DNA of 64,000 nt from Podospora bellae-mahoneyi. Taxonomy: Eukaryota; Ascomycota; Sordariomycetes; Sordariales; Podosporaceae. Below are positions 57,945-64,000 of this stretch, piece after piece. The stretch spans positions 3,045,501 to 3,109,500 of the forward strand of contig NC_085882.1 of NCBI RefSeq assembly GCF_035222275.1. Direction: 5' to 3'. Under the pieces are notes generated by a model, which saw only the letters and a program-made list of their open reading frames with translations, was not told the DNA's origin and did no database searches. Within the stretch, counting starts at the first letter, position 1. Each line of letters begins with the position of its first letter. Position numbers and translations under genes: made by a program.

Positions 57945-58860
57945 CTACATGAAATCATCCTCCCAATCTGACCCCCTGTCCTGGTTGCTGGACTGGGCCA
58001 GGTTCTCCTCGGTGAAGATGTCGTCGTAGGCGTGGTCCTTTTGGTATTTCTTCTCCTGGCGCTCTTTGGCGATGCGGGCTTCTTCTTTTTTCTGTTTTTA
58101 TTTTTTTTAACACACACGTCAATTAACCAAGTTAAAAGAGATAGAAACGGGAGGGGATGACTAACCCTCGCCAGAAAAGCACTATGATCCCTCTTCCTCA
58201 GCTCTTTGAGTCTATCCTCCTTCTCCTGCCTCAAGTCGGGGTGCTTCTCCACCTTGGTCTTGTTGAGCCTGTTCACGATGGGGTTCTCCCTTTGGGGGAT
58301 CAGGATCCGCTTGACTTTCTTCTGGTCCTTGAACGAGACCTGGCCGACGGCCATGGAGCCGTCCTTCTTCAGGTTGGACCAGGGGGTGTAGATGATGGTG
58401 ATGTTGTCCTTTTTGTTGCCCTCGATCGAGTTGGCCTTTGTCAGCTGGCCGAGGTCGGTGAGGAGGGGGTCGGGGATGGCGTCCCAGGTTTGGCCTTCGG
58501 GGAGGCGGAGGTAGATGTGGGCTGAGGAGAGCTTGTCTACGTGGAACTGCCTCGAGCGTTAGCGAGGGGATAGGCATGAGTGGCAAAGGGGTATGGAACG
58601 TACCCTGAAGAAGAGAAGAGTATGAGGGTGAGTTCTGTAGGTAGGTAGAGGAGGTCTTGGCTGGGACCGGGAACGGTAGGTGAGGCAGGCTTACCAGACA
58701 TCTTCCTCCCAGCCGTGCTTGATCAACTCTTCATCTGTGAGATGTTAGTTTCCGTTCTTCAACATGGACTTGAACTAACACACTCACTCTCAAACTTGTC
58801 CTTGCCGACATAAATGTACGCCGGCGGGTCAACCACGGTCGAGGTGAAATAGTAGACCAT
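57945..58860 (-). CDS. JLP2: CCDC25/Jlp2 (NFACT-R, DUF814) protein with 1-nt exon
   Basis: Exons are the complement of 57945-58091, 58166-58546, 58604, 58695-58734 and 58788-58860 (213 residues; human CCDC25 has about 208). The product starts MVYYFTSTVVDPPAYIYVGK, continues KFENEELIKHGWEEDVW|FHVDKLSSAHIYLRLPEG and ANSIEGNKKDNITIIYTPWS, then a basic coiled coil (RLKELRKRDHSAFLARKKEEARIAK), and ends SSNQDRGSDWEDDFM. This is the NFACT-R/DUF814 family; mammalian CCDC25 was reported as a sensor of extracellular DNA, and its basic role in fungi is unknown. Joining TG of exon 2 to TTC of exon 4 needs one extra G. It is found exactly between a good acceptor (TTCTTCAG) and a good donor (GTACGT) at 58604. 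A one-intron alternative with a GAG acceptor would insert a Gln between the conserved W and F. Confidence 0.88.
58604..58604 (-). other. JLP2: Candidate one-nucleotide exon of the JLP2 homologue
   Basis: On the minus strand the order is CTCTTCTCTTCTTCAG, then G, then GTACGT. The upstream intron is 58605-58694 (90 nt, donor GTAAGC). The downstream intron is 58547-58603 (57 nt, branch GCTAACG, acceptor CAG). The G completes the TGG codon of the conserved W-F-H-V motif; without it the frame is lost. Confidence 0.65.
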
Positions 58861-59315
58861 TTTGACTCGAGTTGCAGAGGATGACCTAAAGAGTGTATGA
58901 TATACGTGCGGCTGTAAGATCTCTGCTCGCCCTGCTGCTCAGCGTTGCTCCAAAGAAAAGTGAAGAGGGAGCTCCAGAGCCTCTGCAACCCAAAACCAAT
59001 CAATGAATGAGAGGACCAAGTGCAGGCAGGCCACTTCAGCCTGGAAAGGGTTAGGGTTAAGGCTTATCATGCCTAATCCCCGGTAGGGGCAGATCGGTTT
59101 ATCGGAGCCCGAATCCCAGTCCAGTTCGACCTTCCCAAATTTCTCTGCTGCCGCCGCGGCCGATCGACCTTGAACCCGCGACACCTCGCCGTCGTCGCCG
59201 CCTTTTTTTCTCACCAGGGGTTCGACGCCATAACCCCAATGCCATAACCCGACGACCAGCACACCGAGAGAACCAATTGACCAACCCCTCGAGGGTGCAT
59301 CACACAGCAACAAAA
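58861..59315. promoter_or_regulatory. Divergent promoter JLP2 / mitochondrial uL3
   Basis: 455 bp between divergent starts. CCAATCA lies at 58996-59002 and a further CCAAT at 59273-59277, possible HAP/CBF sites for the mitochondrial gene. No other feature is seen. Confidence 0.4.
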
Positions 59316-60458
59316 ATGGCCCCCCGACTGGCGCCAGTAGGCGCAGGACTCACCCTCCGACTACCCCTCCGAACAACCTCCCCGGCCTCCCTCCTCCGAA
59401 CAACGCAATTCCACACTTCCACCCCCCAATCCGTAAAACTCGGCTGGTCCACCCTCCCCCCCCGCGCCAAACCAACCCGCTTCAACCAAGTCACCTCGGG
59501 CCTCCCCGCCCCCACCGCCGGCCCAGCCGCCGCCCTCAAGCGAAAAGCCCAGTCCACGCCCGTCCGCGCCGGCGTGCTGGCCATAAAGAAGGGCATGACC
59601 GCCTTCATGGGCCTGACCGGTACACGCATCCCCTGCACCGTCCTCCAGCTCGACCGCGTCCAGACCGTCCTCAACAAAACAAGAAAAGACCACGGGTACT
59701 GGGCCGTGCAAGTCGGTTTCGGGGAACGTGACCCGAAAAACGTTGGCGCGCCGATGCTGGGGTACTACGAAGCAAAGGGCATCGCGCCCAAGGAACAACT
59801 CGCGGAATTCAAGGTCAGGGATGAGAAGGGGTTGCTGCCGGTCGGTGTCCAGCTCATGCCGGACTGGTTCTACATCGGGCAGAGGGTTGATGTGAGGAGT
59901 AACTCTCGGGGTATGGGTTTTGCGGGTGGCATGAAGAGGCATGGGTTTTCCGGCCAGGAGGCGTCGCATGGTAATTCGAAGAACCATCGGACTATTGGTT
60001 CTGCTGGTCCTTCGCAGGGTAGCGGCAGCAGAGTGCTGCCGGGGAAGAAGATGCCCGGACGGATGGGGAACCAGAGGGTTACGGTGCAGAACCTGCCGAT
60101 CCTCCTGATTGATAACGATCTTGGGATCGTGGTTGTCAAGGGGGCTGTGGCGGGGCCGAAGGGGTGTGTGGTCAAGATTCAGGATGCGTGCAAGAAGCCG
60201 CCGCCGCCGGAGGAGCACATCGAGAAGACGATGAGGGCTTTGAAGGAGAGGTTTCCCAACGCGGAGGAGCATTTGCAGCAGGCGAGGGAGAGGCATCTCG
60301 AGCTGAAGAGGGCCAGACGGGAAAAGAGGATAGAGGAGATTTTGGCTGGGGGGTGGGAGCCGACGAGGGAGCAGGCCGAGATGATGGAGCGGGCGGCTGC
60401 TGAGGATGGGCATGAGAGTTTGGGTGGGGAGCAGCAGCAGCAGCGGGCTACGTTGTAA
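59316..60458 (+). CDS. MRPL9: Mitochondrial large-subunit ribosomal protein uL3m
   Basis: A single exon of 380 residues from the ATG at 59316. The first 35 or so residues (MAPRLAPVGAGLTLRLPLR...FHTSTPQS) form an Arg/Ser/Thr-rich mitochondrial presequence. The uL3 fold follows: AGVLAIKKGMTAFMGLTGTR, ARVQ-type core GYWAVQVGFG, and the signature GFAGGMKRHGFSGQEASHGN with HRTIGSAGPSQGSGSRVLPG and GKKMPGRMGNQRVTVQNL. This matches yeast MRPL9 (not yeast Mrpl3, which is another protein). uL3m sits near the peptidyl-transferase centre of the mitoribosome. A fungal-type helical, Glu/Arg-rich extension ends in a Q run. The sense strand is C-rich at the start and G-rich from about 59740. It is convergent with COA1, 128 bp between stops. 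Confidence 0.95.
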   Translation: MAPRLAPVGAGLTLRLPLRTTSPASLLRTTQFHTSTPQSVKLGWSTLPPRAKPTRFNQVTSGLPAPTAGPAAALKRKAQSTPVRAGVLAIKKGMTAFMGLTGTRIPCTVLQLDRVQTVLNKTRKDHGYWAVQVGFGERDPKNVGAPMLGYYEAKGIAPKEQLAEFKVRDEKGLLPVGVQLMPDWFYIGQRVDVRSNSRGMGFAGGMKRHGFSGQEASHGNSKNHRTIGSAGPSQGSGSRVLPGKKMPGRMGNQRVTVQNLPILLIDNDLGIVVVKGAVAGPKGCVVKIQDACKKPPPPEEHIEKTMRALKERFPNAEEHLQQARERHLELKRARREKRIEEILAGGWEPTREQAEMMERAAAEDGHESLGGEQQQQRATL

Positions 60459-60586
60459 AGGTGGGGGAGAGAGAGAGAGAGGCCTTTGGTGTTTTTGTTT
60501 GATTATTTTGAAATGTATGATATTTACACTATATGTACAAGTACTGGGATGTGTGAGAGTGTGCCTCTTTCACTGATGTCATCTGA

Positions 60587-61296
60587 CTACTTCCTGAACC
60601 CCCTCTTGGCAGCAAAGCTATCACCCTCATCATCATCCAGATCAATCCCCAGCTGATCAGCCCCCGTCATGACCTTGAAGGGATCCTCGGCTCCGTCCAG
60701 CAGGTCAATCTTCTTTCCCCCATCCATCTCCAAGCTCCACTCTGTCGTCTCAAACACGCCCCTTGGCGACGGCCTGAACGAGGCAAACCGCATGACGCCC
60801 TCCCCCTTTGTGCCCTTCACCCTGAACGTAATATCGATCCTGCCCTGAACCTGGTTGAGAGTGCCAGAGATCCAGGGGATCTGCTGCGCAAAGTAGATGT
60901 TGTCGCCGAGGTGCTCGCGGCCGACGTCCGAGGTGCGGAGGGCGTAGAGGGTGGCGCCGACGACAGGGGAGGAGAACTTTTGGTAATTGAAGATGGCGAC
61001 CGAGGCGACGCCCACGCAGAGGGCGAAGAGGGGGAGGGTTTTCATCCATTTGGAGGAGGGGAGGGCTGAATTCACACGTTAGACCTGGAAAGAGGGAAGT
61101 GGGAATGCTATGGGGGTTACACACGGGGAAGCTCTCTATCTGCTCTGCGCTCCATGAGGGGGCCGTCGCCTCGTTTGGGGGCTGGTATTAAGGTTCGTTT
61201 TTGTATTTGCTGCCTGAGGGGTTGTGTCCGCTGTGATATTTGGGAGGGTATCCGCCTCAAGAGGGCCCCCCTTTGTGTTAACCTTGACAGCAGCAT
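60587..61296 (-). CDS. COA1: Cytochrome oxidase assembly factor Coa1
   Basis: Exons are the complement of 60587-61065 and 61125-61296 (216 residues); the 59-nt intron runs GTGTGT...CTAAC...CAG and joins RELP to PLPSSKWMK. The Arg-rich N-terminus (MLLSRLTQRGALLRRIPSQI) is a mitochondrial presequence. One membrane segment (about 67-86; LPLFALCVGVASVAIFNYQ) is followed by a Coa1-type domain facing the intermembrane space (HLGDNIYFAQQIPWISGTLN, RIDITFRVKGTKGEGVMRF). Coa1 works with Mss51 and Cox14 in Cox1 translation control and complex IV assembly. The tail has an acidic patch (GIDLDDDEGDSF). The frame is open further upstream but has no ATG, so the start at 61296 is preferred. Confidence 0.9.
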
Positions 61297-62344
61297 GTTA
61301 GGAGTCGTTGTGGTTTTGCGACTGGGGTATCCGTAGAGGTTCGTTGATTCTAGCTCAAGCAAGCAAGGCAGCCCACTTTGGAGAGCTCGTTCGAGGGCTT
61401 GGCGGGAAGCTTGGTAGTCATGGATTGATGCATCTTATTGGGTTATGCGAGAAAGGATATGGGGTGCATAATCGCTTTAACCGATAGTTTCTTTCAACTA
61501 CACTCACACTTCATACTTCATTTCATAGCTGAATAGCCTCGGATAGTTTTCCTTTGTTTGAACACCCCGCGTATTTGATCAGCCACCATGGCGGGACAGT
61601 TTACCGTGTCTAGGGAACCCTCCGACCGGCAAGATAAAAAAAATATCCGAGAAATAGTAGCGTTGGAATGCCATAGCAGCGGCACAGCGAGCGTTGTTGG
61701 GACGAAAACGAGAATTACAGTTGGAGCCGGTGATGTATGCTGCGTAACAGAGTAAATATGAGCTAAGTCTTCGGACTGGAATCAGCTTAGAAGGATGACT
61801 TGGCAACCAGGATGGAACGGTTTTCTTAGTAGATCTCACAAATCTACTCATCAGGGGCTGTGGAAATGCCTACCATGAGAGACCAATGAAGAAGCATATT
61901 CATTCATCTACCATCACCATCCCGTCGTCTCGCTTGTCCGCCACACGGACAAAAACACGGTATATACGTCATCTAGGATTTCTCACTGAATCCTTCATGC
62001 CAGTTCACACGACTACCCTCTTACACAAAAGCCCAAGCAGTTATCCTGGACAAGTCCCGCAGTACGAACCACCGAAACAGTAGATAGACTTGGCCCAGTC
62101 CACCACCGCCCGGACTAACACAGACAAAAACAATACAACCACTCACACTCTATTGTTTGTTTTCTTTCCCATCTCCCAGCCAGCAAAACCCATCCAGAGC
62201 CAAGCCACCTGCCTCGTTGTGCGTTTCACTCATATACCCACCCACTTCTCACCCTCCCCAATTCCCTCCTCCACGCACCCTCTCTGTCAACTACCGCCCG
62301 TTATTTTCAGCCCCCGAGAAGCATACCACCCCCAATTCTTCAAC
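61297..62344. promoter_or_regulatory. Divergent promoter COA1 / four-TM protein
   Basis: 1.05 kb between divergent starts. The right-hand 250 bp is CT/CA-rich and leader-like. No further gene is recognised. Confidence 0.5.
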
Positions 62345-63522
62345 ATGGTAGCCGCCACCGCTGGCGGCTGGTTCCCCCCCCGCCTCCCAACCCCCTTTGT
62401 CTACCCATCCTCAACAGTAGGGACCTCAACCTCGTCGAGCCGTCGCGGCGGCGGCCGCGGCGGCGGTGTCTACACCGAACTCAACAGAAGCCATTCCTCT
62501 CCCTCTCCCCACCCATCAACCCCCAACCCCTTGCTCACAACCCCCACCCCTGAACCTGACAACAACTCGAGGGGGTTTCTACTACCGGAATCAGAACCAA
62601 GGATACCACCCCGAAAACCGATAATCATGAACAGCAGAGAAAAATACCGGCATCACAACTTCCCGCCTGCGGCGCCGAAATCGTGGATAAAGTACATTAT
62701 CTTGGTCACGGTACTGCTAGCAATGGACGGGATCATCTCCCTTGCGCTCGTCTCATCAACCGTGTCTTTTCTCCATAACTACGGAAAGGGACCCTTCGAG
62801 ATGGGCTACCCGTTGGGTGTGTCTGGCTTCCTGCTCTCGGGACACCCGGCCGGGTTGGTGACGAACCATGGGCATGCTGTCAATGCGGCGGGTGGGACGG
62901 CGGTGGTGGTAGTTGGGGGAGGGGGGGTGTTGGGCTTGTGGGGGTTGTGCAGGTTTCATTCGCGGGTGGGTTTATCTCTTTTATGATCACAGAAACAGGA
63001 AGGAGATGCTGACAAAAAAAATAGAGAAGAAAAGACTATGCAAACTACACTCGTTCCCCACCGCCCAAGGTTTTTCAGGCCTGGGCTGTTGTTGTGGTCT
63101 TGTCGTTTTTGCTTTCGCTTGGGGCGTTGGCGTACACTTTTGTCGAGACGAGGCGGACGAGCGGGCAGAGTATTGATCCGAATGTGGCCGAGGAGTACCA
63201 GTTTCCGCGGTTGTATCCTGATGATAGGTGGACGCCCGAGACTTGGTTTGAGGCTGTGATTGCGTTGCCGATGGAGGATTCGAGGGATGAGGAGGTGATT
63301 AGGGAGAAGCTGAGGTTGATGAGGGGGTGGAAGTGGAATACTATTCCCATGTTTCTGCTTGGGTTGACATTGGCAGGGTTGGTGGTGAGGGAAGTGGTGT
63401 TCTTTGGGGGGTGGGGGTCTAAGGGGAGGAGGGTGAGGGAGGAGAAGAGACAGGAGGAGTTGGGGATGGCAGGGTTGAATGGGATGAGTGGATATAGGGG
63501 AGTTGGAGATGGGCCGTTATGA
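62345..63522 (+). CDS. Fungal four-TM membrane protein, function unknown
   Basis: Exons 62345-62965 and 63079-63522 give 354 residues; the 113-nt intron runs GTGGGT...CTGAC...TTTTTCAG. I do not recognise the family by name. The N-terminal 110 residues are disordered and rich in Ser/Pro/Gly with an RRGGGRGGG patch. Four hydrophobic segments follow at about 116-142 (YIILVTVLLAMDGIISLALV), 182-204, 208-230 (AWAVVVVLSFLLSLGALAYT) and 296-316 (PMFLLGLTLAGLVVREVVFF). A hydrophilic loop of about 65 residues separates the last two (YQFPRLYPDDRWTPETWFEA). The layout of two TM pairs with a large loop resembles SUR7/MARVEL-type cortical proteins, but no signature motif was seen. The upstream frame is open, but the ATG at 62345 follows a leader-like tract. 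Confidence 0.75.
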
Positions 63523-63963
63523 GGCTCGGTACAAATAGTGGTTGATTCTTGTCTGGAATGCTCTGGTCTTTTCTGGTCGTTGAATTGCACCTTTGATCAG
63601 TCTGTTGCGTCTAGTTCTGCTCGGGCTTGACATTGTGATGAAATAACACTTTTAATTCTGTGATAATTCGACATATTCATGCATTGATCAACTTGTGGTG
63701 TCATAAGTGCCAGATCAGAGCTGAGGATGTAGGTATGCAAATACCGAATCCTATGCCGTCTACCGGCATTTCACCTCTTATATGCCTCTATCCATCATAA
63801 CTACGGGGCCGCCAAGACCCCACGGTTGCGCAGCTGTCAACGGCAGCCACGGAAGCTTCACAGCAACTGTCATTTCACGAAGCCTTCTTCTCACCGAATC
63901 CCCAGTTTCACTCTCAACACTTCTCAACCACACACAGACAGAATCCACCAACCAACAAAAGAA
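63523..63963. other. 3' UTR of the four-TM gene and leader of the next gene
   Basis: 441 bp between same-strand genes. The last 100 bp are CA/CT-rich and lead into the ATG at 63964. Nothing else is seen. Confidence 0.5.
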
Positions 63964-64000
63964 ATGCCACGAAGAACCCCCACCCCCAACCTCACCACCC
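63964..64000 (+). CDS. Start of a gene cut by the window edge
   Basis: An ATG in AAGAAATGCC context follows a CA/CT-rich leader-like tract. It opens a frame (MPRRTPTPNLTT) that runs off the window. Twelve residues are too few to identify it. Confidence 0.45.
   Translation, partial: MPRRTPTPNLTT

Noticed and set aside
58551-58694. Single-intron model for JLP2 using acceptor GAG at 58551
   Set aside because: It keeps the frame but uses a very rare GAG acceptor 4 nt before a perfect CAG, inserts a Gln between the conserved W and F, and leaves the flush CAG-G-GTACGT arrangement unexplained. It remains the main competing model.
59277-59315. Upstream extension of uL3m from a TTG codon
   Set aside because: Nuclear genes start at ATG; the ATG at 59316 directly precedes a good presequence.
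1-64000. CRISPR arrays, dispersed 5S rRNA, tRNA, LTR or other mobile elements
   Set aside because: Read for but not found: no spaced identical repeats, no 5S core sequence, no B-box with pairing arms, no reverse transcriptase, integrase or transposase motifs, and no long terminal repeats.

Overview
The window is nuclear DNA of a filamentous ascomycete, most likely a sordariomycete of the Sordariales (Podospora/Chaetomium/Neurospora-like). The evidence is the many short introns (mostly 49-150 nt) with GTRNGT-type donors and CTAAC/CTGAC branch sites 8-25 nt before the acceptor, CT-rich 5' leaders, and a gene set with typical Pezizomycotina architecture: a NUC-2/PHO81 CDK inhibitor, a very large PAS hybrid histidine kinase, MOZART1 and Spc25. 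No transposon, LTR element, tRNA, rRNA or CRISPR array was recognised.

Layout. 1-733: 3' part of a TBC Rab-GAP gene, cut by the window edge. 734-9208: gene-poor, rich in homopolymers and microsatellites. 9209-10895 (-): a Q/H/P-rich conserved fungal protein. 10896-20589: a second gene-poor block, probably the long promoter/leader of that gene plus the 3' UTR of the kinase. 20590-26924 (-): hybrid histidine kinase. 29531-44983: dense housekeeping genes SSL1, VPS20, a CUE5-like receptor, NUC-2/PHO81, RRN6, SPC25 and MZT1. 45961-51854: RPS10, SDE2, COX12, a B12D/NDUFA4-like protein and a Cyp33-type RRM protein. 52713-61296: SEC31, a PITH-domain protein, the CCDC25/JLP2 homologue, mitochondrial uL3m and COA1. 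62345-63522: a four-TM membrane protein. 63964-end: the start of another gene.

Genes mostly alternate as divergent and convergent pairs. Functions cover transcription (SSL1 in TFIIH, RRN6 in Pol I core factor), chromosome segregation (SPC25, MZT1), membrane traffic (TBC, VPS20, SEC31), phosphate and two-component signalling, and mitochondria. COX12, the NDUFA4-like protein and COA1, all tied to complex IV, lie within about 12 kb, the first two sharing a promoter.

The most unusual content is in splicing. The JLP2 homologue appears to need a one-nucleotide exon. COX12 appears to contain a three-nucleotide exon. MZT1 has a GC-AG intron, and PITH and CUE5 use AAG acceptors. Many genes also run from C-rich to G-rich along the sense strand. 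All exon models were built by hand from reading frame, splice signals and remembered family sequences; no alignment or transcript data were available.
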